A stretch of DNA of 64,000 bases from Flammula alnicola (Eukaryota > Basidiomycota > Agaricomycetes > Agaricales > Strophariaceae): contig JADNRV010000023.1 in NCBI GenBank assembly GCA_015499995.1, positions 310,001 through 374,000 on the forward strand. The letters run 5' to 3'. Numbering within the stretch: the stretch's first letter is position 1; each line of letters opens with the position of its first letter. Both the position numbers and the translations under genes were made by a program. Below, piece after piece: positions 1 to 13,100 of the stretch. Under the pieces are notes generated by a model. It was not told where the DNA came from and did no database searches. It saw only the letters and a list, made by a program, of their open reading frames with translations.

Positions 1-288
1 CAAGCATCAAAATTTTTGAAGACTTGTTCGGGATGAAAACATGGAGGAGTTCCGCGAGATCGGCGTATGACTTGAACCAATCGAAAGATTCGCCTTCGCC
101 TTCCCTTCATTTTACATCTTTTCAATATATCTCTACGAGGAGTACACCAGCACAAACTGACTCTGAATATCGTTGATCCCTGCAGATGTCTAATAAGAAC
201 AAAATCCATTGGGGATAGCACTTCAGCAGACGAACCAATATTCTTTCGTGCCATATTGTTCATTTTTGGCGGGCAATACACTCGACAT
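1..288 (-). CDS. SAM-dependent methyltransferase, 5' end only (METTL/EEF1AKMT type)
   Basis: Only the first exons of this gene are in the window; the rest lies to the left. The first exon starts at the ATG at 288-286 and reads MSSVLPAKNEQYGTKEYW, then splices to DQRYSE and on to an exon containing GESFDWFKSYADLAELL and KSSKILML at the window edge. The order EYWDxRY, then FDWF, then a hydrophobic strand ending in ILML is what I expect just before motif I (GCGNS) of small eukaryotic Rossmann-fold methyltransferases of the METTL13/EEF1AKMT4 group, some of which methylate elongation factor 1A lysines. The catalytic core is outside the window, so the substrate cannot be inferred. It is divergent from RPF1, with 206 bp between the start codons. 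Splice joins were made by eye. Confidence 0.66.
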
Positions 289-494
289 TATGTGTATTTC
301 GAAGAGTTGGAACTTGGATGTCCGAGTAGACAAAAAGCGATCAAGCGTTGGACGTTGATCAGTCCTTACGAGTTTCGAGATAAGATAACAAATATTTGTT
401 AGGCCTAAATGGCTAAGGCAAACACCGTGATCATTCAAGTTCATTGGCCTCTTTGCGGCCTCTCCTCAAAGCTAGACTTCCAAAAACATACACC

Positions 495-1870
495 ATGCCT
501 CCAAGTCGCTTCGAGCCTTCTTCGATCAAGAATAAAATCAAGAGGGAAGAAATCTCTCAAAAATCTAAAAAGGCCAAGAACCAGCAGAAACTGCAGAAAA
601 GATTAGCACAGGCCAAGCTCGAAGCTAATGATCCTGCTGCAAAGAAGGTGAACAAATTACAAACTGTTCGTTGCAATATATTAAACTTGGTGGCAGAAAC
701 GTTTGGCAGAAAATGTCCCTCGAACTCTTGATAATATGCGAGAGTTTGATCCGTCCATCTTAACCGCCGATCCCTCGACCTCAAACCTTTCTGGAGAGTC
801 TTCTCAAGAATCGAAATTGAATGACCTGGAGGCGGACCTCGACAACGACCCATTCGCGTCTTATTTTACCTCGGTTGACGACCCCACCGTTCCACCAAAG
901 ATTTTGATTACCACAGGCCCTAAAGCCTCAAAATCTACTTATGATTTTTGCGACGAACTGGTGGGCGTGTTCCCTGGAGCGGAATTCATACGGAGAAAGA
1001 AAGGGAAGGGGTTTGAACTAGGTCGGATAGCAGGATGGGCTGCTGACCGAGGATACAAGCACCTCTGCGTTGTGAACGAGGACATGAAGAAGCCAAGCAA
1101 GTCGCCTCTCAGTTGACAGCGTTCCATGACTAAATTGTGAATTTCTAGATGCCATCACTCTAGTTCACCTCCCGAATGGCCCTTCTGCGTACTTCAAACT
1201 GACCTCTGTCGAGCTCACAAAGCAAATATTCGTGCGCATATTGATTTAAGTTGTCATCTCAGAATCCTCACTCTTGAGCAGGGTCATGCACGAGCAACAC
1301 CTCACTTCCCTGAGCTTGTCCTCAACAATTTTGTGACACGTCTTGGCCATGCTGTCGGCCGGATGTTTCAAACCACTTTCCCCCAGCTGCCAGAGTTCCA
1401 AGGTCGCCAAGTTGTGACTCTACACAACCAGAGAGATTTCCTTTTTTTCAGACGGCATCGGTTAGTTATCGATGGTCTATTCCCTCTTCCCTTCCATTAA
1501 TACTCTATTTATTTTTAGGTATGCTTTCCGGTCAGCAGAAAAAGTCGCTTTGCAAGAAATTGGGCCCCGATTTACTCTCAAACTACGGTGGCTGAAAAAG
1601 GGCATTCCTGCGGTGTACAGCTATGGCGAGGAACCTAAACCTCTAACGTTCGATGCTCTGCCCTCAACGACAGATAGCGAGGAAAATCCCATAGCAGGAC
1701 CGTCCGATGACTCGTCGACGCCATTGCCCAAGAAAACGCTGCCACCCAAGCAGGATGAATTTATTTGGGCCTGGAAGGTTGGCGCTTTTTCGAACGTCAT
1801 AATCACTATTGACATGGAGACTCTTTCGCAGCCGGAACTAGAGACAACCAGGAAGACCTTTTTCCTATGA
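495..1870 (+). CDS. RPF1: Ribosome production factor 1, Brix domain protein
   Basis: Nucleolar 60S-subunit assembly factor of the Brix/IMP4 superfamily; in yeast Rpf1 is needed for 27S pre-rRNA processing. The start is [19 protein letters not shown], a Lys-rich N-terminus typical of the family. Introns of about 50 nt follow: one ends before [18 protein letters not shown], one lies near 1105-1150, one near 1240-1308, and one near 1460-1518. Brix landmarks are visible: [21 protein letters not shown], then [41 protein letters not shown], and [19 protein letters not shown]. The C-terminus EFIWAWK...TRKTFFL ends at the TGA at 1868-1870. It looks intact. It runs convergently towards the carnitine acetyltransferase gene. 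Confidence 0.93.
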
Positions 1871-2292
1871 GTTTTTTCGCTGTTGTTACTCAATTCATAC
1901 ATTCTATACACGCCTGAGAACCTCCACCAAGCTCGAAATTCTGAAGGGTCCCTTTGAGATAAGTCCTGCAATAGAGGTCAACCTCATACAAGAAATGCTC
2001 TAGATGCTACATAGATGGAGGGATAGGATGTTTCCACTCTTCGACATATAGGTCCTCGTGAATTTAGTTAACTCTCCAATGCATGCAACAAGGGATCAAG
2101 ACTCTAGCTAGATAGATTTCAACTGTCCAAGCGTTCTCCAATATCTTTTCAATTTCACGCAATTTGATCCAAAATTTAAGTAATTACCCCCCAGCGATGT
2201 TGCAAAAGTATCCAGATCCCACCGAAAATCTCGCATCTCGACTGGGTAACACATCCAATGTGTATCCTGAATTTCGAGAGGATATATACAGC
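1871..2292. other. Convergent intergenic region between RPF1 and CAT2
   Basis: This stretch lies between two facing stop codons and should hold the two 3' ends. I see no reading frame with family resemblance and no RNA gene. Confidence 0.5.
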
Positions 2293-4675
2293 TCACAGTT
2301 TCGCATGGGAGTGCGCCTTGTGGCTCGAGATCTCTTTGTGGAGATTGTAGATGTCATCGGCTGCTTTGGCTATTTCCTTAACGAACTGTGCATTGGGCAT
2401 CTCTTTGCGAGATGTGACGGTATATTGAAGACGGTCTAATATCACGGATTAGTTTCCATCTTCGTGGAAAGTCGTTGGAATGGTACTTACCGTCGTATCC
2501 AGTCATGTAGGCCACTCCAAAGCCATCTGAAACAACCTGAAGAGGGACAAAATGAGAATTATAGAATGCCAAGGAGGTTTCGGGTGTCACTCATACCTCG
2601 CCCCAGCCATACACAGGGAAGTGCTTAGAGAAAATGGCAGACGTGCTGAGCACCCAGTTGGATGACCTCGTGAAGACAGGGTCGCTGTATAATTCAGGAA
2701 CCTCCTCGCCATCCTTCAAGACCCTTTTGAGACCTGATACCAAATCACTTATTGAAACATAATCCAATGGGTATCGTGAAAACAGAGCTTACCGAACATA
2801 TGGCGATCAACGCCTTGACCTTGACCTCCTGCCTTCGCTAGACTGACGTGCTTCTTTGTAGCGTGATCGAAGAGTTTCTTGCGGGTCGCAGAGGTCGCTT
2901 GAGGGTCATCCATACTTTCCACCCATGCATCCGCCTCGCTGGTGACGACACGAATTGCCTCGGTACGTCCTTTGTAGAATTTACGAGTCGACGCAGCCTC
3001 GTATGTGCCTCCAGTCCTCTTGTTCGATCCAATGAGTCTTTTATAGGCAAGCTGAATGATCATCTGGGCCCATGAGTCGGGCGACACGGAGAATGCTTTG
3101 ATGGCGGCCTTGCCGTAGGGAGTTAATGTGAAGTTAAGTTCTTGGCTTTCCGCAAGCTCTGTAGCAGCTTTGTCGGCGTTGCTGATGGCCTGGGTGGTTG
3201 CCGGTGTTATTTCCCAGTCCAAAGAGATGGGTGTCACGGGGGCCTCTGCGGCAACAGCACCATGGTCGAAGGCAGGGTCGTAAAGTATATCGAGAACTTC
3301 ATCGCACATACGCGCCGTAGGTGTACCATCCATAACGGAATGTTCTCCCATGATGCCAGCATATGCATTGTCGAATACGATGAACTGAATGGGTTTATCT
3401 ACCCATCGATTTCTTAAACCAACGGGAATTCCATTCACGATATCACCGTGCCAGAGAGCGCGGCTGTGGGGGATAAAGCCTTCCGGACGCGACGAATCAA
3501 GGGCAACGACGAAGGCAGAAGAGTGAATTGCCTCCAAAATCTTCGAGTTATGTGGCTTCGAAGCTAGTTCCGCATAATCCTGTATATTGTTTCAGTAAGC
3601 TGTTTACAACCGACTCAGAAATCACAGACAAACCTTTGCCCAGACATCCCGATTTGAAGCTGCTAGGACACCAACGCCAGGGTATTCTTGTAGGGTATTG
3701 TCATAGATATGTTGAATTTGCCTGCCATGATCAGTTCGAAGCAAAGTCCCCAACGTAGAATGACCCACTTTTCAATTTCCTGGGTGCTTAAAATCCTGCC
3801 GTTGTGGGTAACGTCAACCTTCCAAACGCGGTTCTTCCTTATGACAATGATATGTCCCGAATCGCCTAAATCGCCTGCCTTAGCATAAGACACGCTCCAG
3901 TCTAACCCCTCGCCCGGAACTCGACAGCAATCGAACATCCATCTGTCATGAAATTGGACATAAATCAAATACTTGGAAAGAGTGTAGAAGCGCTTTACCG
4001 ATAGGTATCCATACATATAGGTCCTTCCTTGGTGGATTCGGGTTTGACGAGACCCTGCTTGAGTTTCTGCCTAAAAATCATAGCAGCCCTGGTAATCCCA
4101 GCGGCTCGAGCAGCAGGTGACTGAGGCAGGTGAGATGGTTGGTTATCGAAACCATCTACTCCATCGTTGGAAAACGCGAAGAACACGAGTAAGATACAAA
4201 TACTCACAGTAATAGGAAACATTGACGACAACCTAGATGATGTTGAGACATGGCTATACAGACCAAGTATACATGGACCACATACAGAGTCGCGATAACC
4301 CAGATATCCCGCATCATCCCACCATTCCTCTAACCAATGTGGTCGTTCGCTGGCCCTCTGCAATAAACGCTCTTGAAGTTCCGGTCCTTTGCTGGCTGCC
4401 AAGTTGTCGATCTTCTTTATGACGGAGTTATATTCAGAGTCGGACCACGCAATGGGCTTCAGAGACTCTTTCAAGCGAACCAAGGTATCCTCGAGCTTTG
4501 GTACCGGGAGTTTTGGAAGGTTCTGTTGGGCGCCGAACGTCAAAGTGCCAGGCAAGGGTTCCGGTGCAGAGGCCTTCCAATGAGTTAGTCGGCGTCTAAT
4601 GAAGTTGGATGACATTTGTCGATGGCTGTTCTGAGAAATTGTGAAGAACGAGCGCTGCGACTTGCCCACCAGCAT
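2293..4675 (-). CDS. CAT2: Carnitine O-acetyltransferase, mitochondrial and peroxisomal
   Basis: Moves acetyl groups between CoA and carnitine so that acetyl units can cross organelle membranes. The choline/carnitine acyltransferase fold is clear: an N-terminal region with LPKLPVPKLEDTLVRL and WLEEWWDDAGYLGYRDSV, the catalytic His in EHSVMDGTPT, and later QMIIQLAYKRL and AASTRKFYKGRTEA. The protein ends HAHAKL-like (SHSHAKL region: ...KAHSHAKL), so the last three residues AKL form a peroxisomal PTS1 signal. The N-terminus from Met1 (MLVGKSQRSFFTISQNSHRQM) is basic and hydroxylated like a mitochondrial presequence, and a second in-frame Met at residue 21 begins a shorter form. Yeast Cat2 is known to reach both organelles through alternative starts. 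Several short introns interrupt the gene. It appears intact. Confidence 0.92.
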
Positions 4676-5590
4676 TGTTCAAGCTGGTTTGTCTTGTCCC
4701 GAGCCCGCTTTCATGGATTTTCGGCTGGCACATGATTTTCGCACTCAAGCCCCCTGCTCATTATAATTCCGGATTCGGGTCTCCGGTGTCGTTGTATGGC
4801 TTGTACTTAGACCCGACACAGACACGAAAGGTTCCAATTGCAAGCAAAGCCAAGCAAAAGGAGATGTGGGGTTTGTGTGGGGTTGGGACGATATCGGGGT
4901 CGCTAGTACGGTACGTATATGTATGCACTGCGTCGATTTGATGATTCCTTGCTCTTCTTTTAGCCAGAAGCCATTCTCAGTAGTAATCTTGCTCTTGGAG
5001 TAACTTGCAAATACCACCTTGACTATCTTTCACCCGCCCATCATCTTTATATTCAAATCGACTGTCATGTGCCATGCATAAGGTCTGTTTTCACTGCGTT
5101 TCGGGCCAAATATACTTTGCTCTCAGATCTCAACGTTATCTCAACCGTCATCTCGTCAAATCCCCAATTGCAATTAGTGAGTCTGTCCATCTGGTTTGTT
5201 GCGAGCGAAGCGAGCATTCTTTCTCTAGGGGTGGAACCGTCGAACAAACAAAGCCAAACCTGGTTGCAAGAATGAGCTCGTTTTCAGCCCATGTTGCGTG
5301 CGTCATATCTCAATTGTTATTGCCCCTCGTCCTTTGAGCTTATGGGATTGGATAGTTTTTCATGTATTGTATACATATGTTCAAAAAAGTTGGGGGATTC
5401 CGGTCTTTCTCTCGTATTCAGAGGCCTACAGAAAGGCCTTATTTGCATGTGTCGGGCGATTCGGATGGCGAAGCGAGCTCCCCCGCAGACTTGCGGATAC
5501 GTAATGACACATCGCTCAGAATACCTTCTATAGTGGCGAATATACGTAATCCGTTCTGCCAAGTCTGCGATTATCATTGGACGTCGAACG
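4676..5590. other. Intergenic, upstream of CAT2
   Basis: Contains the CAT2 promoter on the minus strand. Small overlapping reading frames occur on both strands, but none shows family resemblance or a plausible splice structure. No repeat was noticed. Confidence 0.4.
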
Positions 5591-5599
5591 ACTTGGCTG

Positions 5600-6269
5600 C
5601 ATATAACATCGATGATCGCAGTCCGCCGCCAATCCGCGGCCCCCCTTCTTCGGATATACGCCCAACACAATACCTGCGCAATCGATCCAGCTTTCCTGAC
5701 CTCTACTGTCCCTCCCAACGAAAATCTATCCGATGGCACCTATCGACTCCTTCAATACCTAGATCTTGCCACTCAGGCCAACTCCGGCCAGCAATCGACG
5801 ATTTTGCCGAAGAGCTGCTTCGCTTGCTCGGTTTTGAAGAGCGAGGAACTCTCCAGCGATCACGCTATTCCATTCCTTTCATGATATGCGGTGATGATAA
5901 GCGTTCAGCACAGACAGACTTATACTTGGTACAAGGCACCACGACGATTCTCCTTGTTATCCAAGAAGACAAAACAGAACACGGCTCGCGATCGCATTGG
6001 CTTAGATCCGCTTGATTCCTTGACAATTCCTGCCATCACTCACTCTTCCCGTTTTCTACAAAATACCCGTCACTCAGCAGCTCAGCGGTGCTATTGCTAC
6101 GGCTCAGTACCCTGTCTCGAAAACAGAAGTGGTTAAGTGTGTAGTTGCGCCGCACTCCCGTCGTCTGAGCGAAGGGATGGCAGTTCCTGAGTTTAGGCGA
6201 GAGGTTTCGCAACATTATGAGGCTTTCAGAAGAATGTCGAAGGAATGCTGGGAACATTTCCTTGTCTAA
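5600..6269 (+). pseudogene. Decayed copy of an Agaricomycete-type orphan protein family
   Basis: Three blocks of one protein family appear in order but in different frames. The first (about 5670-5800) reads DPAFLTSTVPPNENLSDG then TYRLLQYLDLATQ. The second (about 5790-5970) reads AIDDFAEELLRLLGFEERG, then SRYSIPFMICGD and TTILLVIQEDKT. The third (about 6095-6269) reads QYPVSKTEVVKCVVAP, HSRRLSEGM and HYEAFRRMSKECWEHFLV followed by a stop. I recognise this order from a family of unknown function that is expanded in mushroom-forming fungi. Between the second and third blocks the expected stretch is shortened and contains stops. No single set of GT-AG introns obviously restores the frame, so I call it a relic. 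Function of the intact family is unknown to me. Confidence 0.68.
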
Positions 6270-7167
6270 TTTCGCGGTGGTGACTTTTATAAGTCCTGTC
6301 TTTCGAAGTTTCACACCGCAACGAGCTTTCATAGGGCCGGGCCAGGTCTTGAGATTACGACAATCACACGACGTACCAGGTGCATTTCTTATGCGTCGGT
6401 AGTTCGTAAGTTCCCTCGAGATTGTCTCTACAGAGTCTACAGTAGAGCATTATAAGCCTACTTTGAGTCTCGTGAGTCGAGGGTCTGTGGGACTCGGACA
6501 TCAGAGCATGACTGGTTGAGGATGGCGACGACGCCGACGAGGACCTTGAAGTTGTGTGGAAGGAGCAGGAGGATCTAAAAAATTTGAGCTCAGAGACTGC
6601 AGGGATATACCTGGATGGGATAGCGAGGAAAAGCCACCATGAAGGACTGACCGACGAAGTATAGGTAAGTTATCATGTGCCATTCCATTGCTGGAAATGT
6701 GGGAGAGGGCCTAGGGAGGATACAGATGGATTGGTCAGTTAGAAACGCTATTCCGACAAATTATATCTCATCAATACTATCCTTGGACTTGGGATATAGA
6801 GCCCACCCCATGATATATCTGGTGTGGTATGCGTGAGGATTGGCGTGGATAGGTGTGGATAGGTCAGGTTTCCCGCGTATACTGCAAAGTATATTTTGAG
6901 CGAAACAAAGGGGAGCAGCCCAGAGCAGCGCATCATCATGGTGATTTTCGGCCGTAGCCCCTGCCACTCCAAGCTGCAAGTCTCCTGACCTTCGACTCTT
7001 TCAGTTTTTACAATGTACCCTGCAAGAGAGTAACCAAATGATGTGACTGATAGCAAACTATAATCTGTTTCTTCGATAGTCAGGCTAAAGTATGATACTT
7101 TCTACTTTCAGAGGGAATGGCTGGTTGTTACTATGTACTACTTCTGCTTATGGGGACTAGGCGATGA
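6270..7167. other. Intergenic, downstream of the giant GTPase gene
   Basis: I find no gene that I can support. A short open stretch at about 6508-6663 (+) is rich in Asp and Glu (VEDGDDADEDLEVVWKEQED) and looks mildly protein-like, but it has no start codon and no recognised family. It may be a fragment of another decayed gene. Confidence 0.35.
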
Positions 7168-10100
7168 TTAAGGACGGCCTGCGAAGAGCGAGCCTCGAGG
7201 CTTCTTCAAAGATTCTGCCAATCCAAGGAATGTCTCCGCAAGGCGAACCTGTGATTAAAAGGTTATTAAGTATTGGATGCGCGTGCAGAATGATAGCACC
7301 CACTGAATCTAGGACCTCCGCAAATGATGATTCGGTATGAGCTGTAGCTGGAAGGAGTGGATCGCGTGGGACTGTGGCCTCAAGTTCTCGGGCGATTTGT
7401 ACCATCCTGCGCAGCACTTGATTATCGGTGCCAAATGATACACCATGGAAGGATAACGGTTTGCTGTGAAGGTTTCAGAATCATACACGGGAGGAAGAAA
7501 AGTTTATCAAACCCTAAGGCAATAGCAGCGCGGCAGAGTGTCCGCATGTCTTCGTCGGCCATACTGCATTCTCCATCAGAGAGGAAGACCACAACAGGAG
7601 CCCTGCGAGTTAAACGTTAGGGGCTTGAGGACAGTAACGAGGGAGAAAACTGACCTCTCTGTACTCCAATGCTGACGCATGACTTCCCCGACACTTCTGA
7701 TTGCCAATGAATAGTCCGTACCGCCGTTCGATTCATAGCCCAAAAGTCGGGTGAGGAGTTGATCAGGAGAACTGGTAAAATCATTGTTGACGCATTTGAC
7801 GATTGCATTGTCAAAAAGAGTCACGGAATACGCATCCCTGCGAGCCGCTGGCGATTGGGAGTTCTGTCCTGCATTTACTGCAGCCAACCTTGACATCCAG
7901 AAGCCGTACAGCGACGAATAAACCGCTCCCAGTCGATCATTGTGTCGTGGAGTCAGTCGCGCTGAAACTGGAGTCCCTGGCAAAGGACGCCGATCTTGCA
8001 AGCCCATTGAACCCGATCTTCAACAACCATATAAGTGGATAAGATGGGTATAATATAAATAATGTTCAAAGTCTCACCTGTCAATGACGAACATGCTTAA
8101 AAGATGAGAAGTTAAGTGAGATATGAAGCTTAGAAAAGATGAGGTGCTTACACATGAAAGGCTTGCTGCATGACCACAGGATTTTTGCAAGAGAACAGAT
8201 GTCCATCATTTGAAGCATAGCTGCAAAGTTTCGGGTCAGACAGTGCGCAAAGGTTGGCCAATTGTCCTTACCCTAAACCCACTCCTTGACTCGTCAAGTG
8301 AGGTGCATGGAACATTGGTAGAGTGCAGTATGATGGTTGTGCAGGGTTAGACGCTGTGCCACTATGCTCTGGGCCTAGGGGAAATGTCGTTTGAGTTGGG
8401 AACTAACTTGCTATGAGCTGCATCATCGTACCTGCACACATCACGTCGCTTGAAAAGGTCGTCAAGCAGTTGGCATGGATAAAGCACTGACAACTTGGAC
8501 TTACCATTTCGCAAAAGTTGTCTTGTCATCTCGTGAATATGGATCTACGAATCGGTCAGTGATCGGAACGAATGATCTCTCAACAGTCTAGCTTTATATA
8601 CCTTTAAAACCTGCGGCAGTGCAAATCCCATATGTAAGCTGTAATTGTTAAGGCGCAAGGTCAAATATCTCACCAGAGCGTTTCCAGAATAGGTCGTGTG
8701 TGATCCAATCCTTGGTTCGGCTGGATTGGGGTTAATCCGCGCATTGATATGCTGTACATCTTGCCCATTGCAATTAGCCGCAGAGCCAGAGCGGCAGTAA
8801 TCGACGTGCACATGTCTTCCCATGCCTTGACAGACAAGATTGCACATCATGGGGGCACCATCATCCTCAGAGCCGAACTTTCGACCGTTGAGCTCAAGGA
8901 CGGCATCAGGACTTTCAACTGCCCAGCGAGATTTAGACATCGATCCATGGCTGGTTTCATGTTCCTGCTGTGAATGGCCTGCATCCGAACAGATGTCAAA
9001 TCTTTTTTCCTTGAGAGACGAGGAGACCTTACCCCGTGGAAGGGTGCAGTAATAGCCACAATAATTGCAACTGTAACAAGCTTGATTTGAATGGCATGGT
9101 CAAATATGAGTTTTTAAATTGATTCGCACCGCGTTTCGCAAAAATGAAAAGGTTTGAGGTCCACGCTGTGACGGTGTTCGCCAGAATGACTGCCTTGCAT
9201 GGCTGGGATCGGAATGACGCAGGGCAGGCGTTTAGCAACTGATAATAAATATAGTCAGTGAATGCCTTTGATTGGCTCGTAAATGTATGAACCTTGCGAA
9301 TACTGTTGGATTGAATTATTTTCAGCCATCAGAAATCTGTGACGCCGAAAAGAAGTACCTTGGTATATTGAAAAGTTTCATGTTGACCCGTAAAGGTAGC
9401 TTCGATGGATTGCGGTGTGGTATCGATTTCACAGATACCTTGCGCCGAGCATAGGCCTTGACAAGAATGTGTTTCTCTGTATAGTCTCGTTCAATATACG
9501 TGTCAATTCTCTGGATAGATGAGCTTACCCGCAAAGGTGGATAGCGTTAGCGTCGAGTGAGTGAAGATGATCGGAGCTGGCACATAAACGATTACATAGG
9601 CTGCATCTGATAGGGCACATCCGATTGTCGCATAGATGATCTTCATGTTCGAACTCACTGAAAAGAAGAAATACCAGATAAGTCCAGCAATGACAATTCT
9701 TGAATACAACAAACAGACCTAGATCTTGCGCAGGTGCCTGGGCAGCGGTACCGTGGGCCAGCCATACTACTTCCAGAGTTCACAACTAAGTCGCAAGGCT
9801 GTTCGCAATGTCAAAGATGGCTACTGGCCTGGGGGATAGGATGTCTCACTTTTCCACATAAATGAATATCAGCAGAGCATCGGTGCTCGTGATCTTCATG
9901 GCCAATGACCTAGGAAAAGTAATTCTGAATATTTTTTAGATCGCCAAGTAGATTGTTCTTTTACCTGAGTACATTCATCCAAGCATCCGACTTTGCCCTT
10001 CTGAACACAAGGTTCTCCACAAAGATGATCCTCTACCACGCAACTGTTGAACAACCATTGTAATTTATTAAGTATGGATAATGTCTCGATGACTCGGAAG

Positions 10101-13100
10101 ATGGAATATACAGTACTTACACGTGTTTACCACTATGGCCAGCTCTAAAGAAAAAGGATGAGATGTAGAAAGACCGAGAAGAGAAGAAAAGCACTCACGG
10201 AAACCCGCATAGTTTAAAGCTCTGGCGGTGCTCGTCGCTAAACTCGCACTGGTGTGCACATTTATGCGACGTGAAACAGCTATGCGCTTTGGCGTCGTGC
10301 CCACGGCTCAGCAGGCAGAGAAGTTGGCAAGAACCGCACTGTTGCTTGCACAACTCAACATTGGCTTTGATGTCTATGACTGTGGTGTCCAATACACGGT
10401 ACAAGGCAGTGACCGTGCTTGCTTGTGTTGTATTCTTGACAGCAAAGTTGTCGAGGTTCGTTGAAATCCAAATCGTTACATGCTCGATCCTTGTGTCCAC
10501 GAGATGTGTGAGGTAGGTGGATAATTCATTGATCCACGTATTTTCATCCTTTTCATGTCGCGACTGATATCCGTCCCATGATTCGCACAGCGTCTTGAGA
10601 CGTGCATCTCGTTCTCCAGGTTGAGATTCATTGACTGATAAAAAGAATCGAGACGAAGAATCCGCGAAGTTGATCACAGCGTCGGTGTCAAGGTCCTTGG
10701 TGCCATTGTTAGAAAAGGCCACTATTACAGTGAGATATACTAAAATACGCACTTTAAGCGGTTCTGGATGAGGCTCGAGTTCCGCATATCCAAATGCTAG
10801 AGCGCTGGGAAGCATCGAAAGTAATTGATGAGCACGATGTGCAGCCATCGATTCTAAGAAGCATTTAAGTGGGGATCACGGTGAAATACAAAGAGACATA
10901 TTTACGTGACAGCGCTCTCCAGTCGTTTGCCTGCAGGAAAATGTGAGACTACGATGAACGACAAAAATTGTCGAGAAATTCACCTTGAGCTTGGCCATGA
11001 GAGTCTTCAAAGTGTGAAGGAAGTGACCAGCAGTCTTATGTGTTACCTTCTGTTGATCGAGAAGACTTTTGATGGCAGGAAACAAGGCGTAGAATTGTTT
11101 TGATTCTATCACGGGCCATGGTATTATTTTCACTGCCCCAGCATGAAGACGTGATATGAAATTAGATTCCTGTTCCTCCTGGACGATTTTCTACTCAATG
11201 AACATCAAAGAAATCAGTCAATAGACGGAAAATAGTTTTGCGATAACCCGGACCTGGAATTTGAGTGAAAATCTAGATTTAATATGAGCGTTATGAAATA
11301 CGTCGAAATGCAGGTCTTAAGTATACTTACTCTCGAACGATCTCTTTCTTGTCGGAATCCACGACATCCTATGAATGTCGATTCAAAAATCTACTGTGAT
11401 GAATATGGAATTGGATGTACCTTTACTATGATGACCAAGGTCGACTGGAATAGGGTGGGATTGGCAGCTGGATCGAAAACGGAAGAAGAGGACTGGAAAG
11501 ATTGGAAGAGCCCAGTGATGTCTCGCGATAAAGCAAAGTTGTTACGAAAGAGGACCTATTAGCAGTCAGAAAATTGAGACATTTGAAGAAATCTAGACCT
11601 TACCAGGTTCGAAATGGCAGTATTAAACAGGACAAGGAGAGTATCTTCCTGCGCCGACCGCTCAATGCTGTGCACTCCTGAAATAATTGTCAGCGTGGAA
11701 ACTACCGGAGGCACGTCCGTGACAAAGAACCTTCGAAGTCCAGGGCGACGACTAGCATGTCGTCAGTTGGAGTTACGGACATCCAGACCCCTTCTATAAT
11801 TTTGCATCAAAAATAAGATCTTGATCAACAGGATTGACACTACCTGTTGTCCTCATTGCACTTCCCGCAAACGAGGTGTCGACAAGATGATTAAGGGCAT
11901 AGCTTTTGCCAACAGATTGTTCACCTATTTGGCAATGGTAAGCATGTGTTGTTAATGAGAGAAAATTTGACAGTCACCCATAGACGACACGACCTTGACC
12001 GGCTAACAGATGGTAAAACGGTCGTTGGTATTGAAAGTAAGTGAGAAAAAATGGCATACCTTCGTAGCCATATATGATTGAAGAATGGATTCATACCACC
12101 CAAAGGAAATGCTGTCGACTACATTGCTGACCTCAGCTCCAAGAAGGCTTTTCTCGTATTCGGCAGAGGAGACCCCATCCTTCAGAGGAATGAATCGATT
12201 TTCTCGCGTGACGGCAATATGTATGGGGATGAGACAAAGAAGATCAACGATCCATTCCCCCGTTCGAAATTGCGACACCAACTGAGGGATTTGCAGTAAG
12301 AAATCCTCCTTCAATGTTACGAATGTAAGGGCTTGCACGAGGATTGTGCGCAGCTCTGTGCCTGTGGGTTTCCTTGTCTTCTGTTCGAATGTCTTGATCA
12401 TTTTTGCAAAGAGAGACGGAAAGAGATGATGGTTGTCGTTTGTCACAAAAAGAATCCTTTTCTGGCAACGATTGGGAGAAGATATCTTGGTATGCCTCTG
12501 TACCGCCGGAAGAACTGGGAATCGTGTCCAAACGTCGAGATGACAGTCTACAAGGCAATTGTGCACTGTGGCCATATCAGATTGCCGACCGGCATTATTG
12601 GCGAGTTTTTCCTGAAACATAAACTCTGTTGTCTTTTTGGTGATATCAAAAACCACAGATCGACATCGCCGGAGGTCAGAATCAAGAATAATTAGGTGGA
12701 CGTTAGCTCGATTGACGAAAGACGTTAAGCTGAGCCTGTCACCCGAAGGTATATCGGCATCGACAAGAATGCCGTCATTCGAACCAAAGGTAGTCCAATG
12801 ATAGGCTCGGATGATCATGTTGTTTCCGTCGTCGAACAATGCAAGGAAACATGCGCCATCGGGTGAGGGCAAAATGACTTCTGGCGGTTGTTGAAAATCG
12901 AGAGATGCTGGCCTACAAATGTGTTCATTTTATAATCCGAGATATATTGTCGAAGAAATACTTACCGGCATTGTTGAGTTACGAGGGAAAATATCCTACC
13001 CTGGCCTCGGCTGTCAACCAGGAGGAGTTCCTCTTGTCCTGTGACAAAGCAAGACCGGCAGATGACTTGACTGGCATCATACCAAGGGGCCAGGTTTATG

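Noticed and set aside
6501..6683. 60-codon minus-strand open frame
   Set aside because: Arg/Pro-rich, no homology recognised, and the opposite strand looks at least as protein-like.
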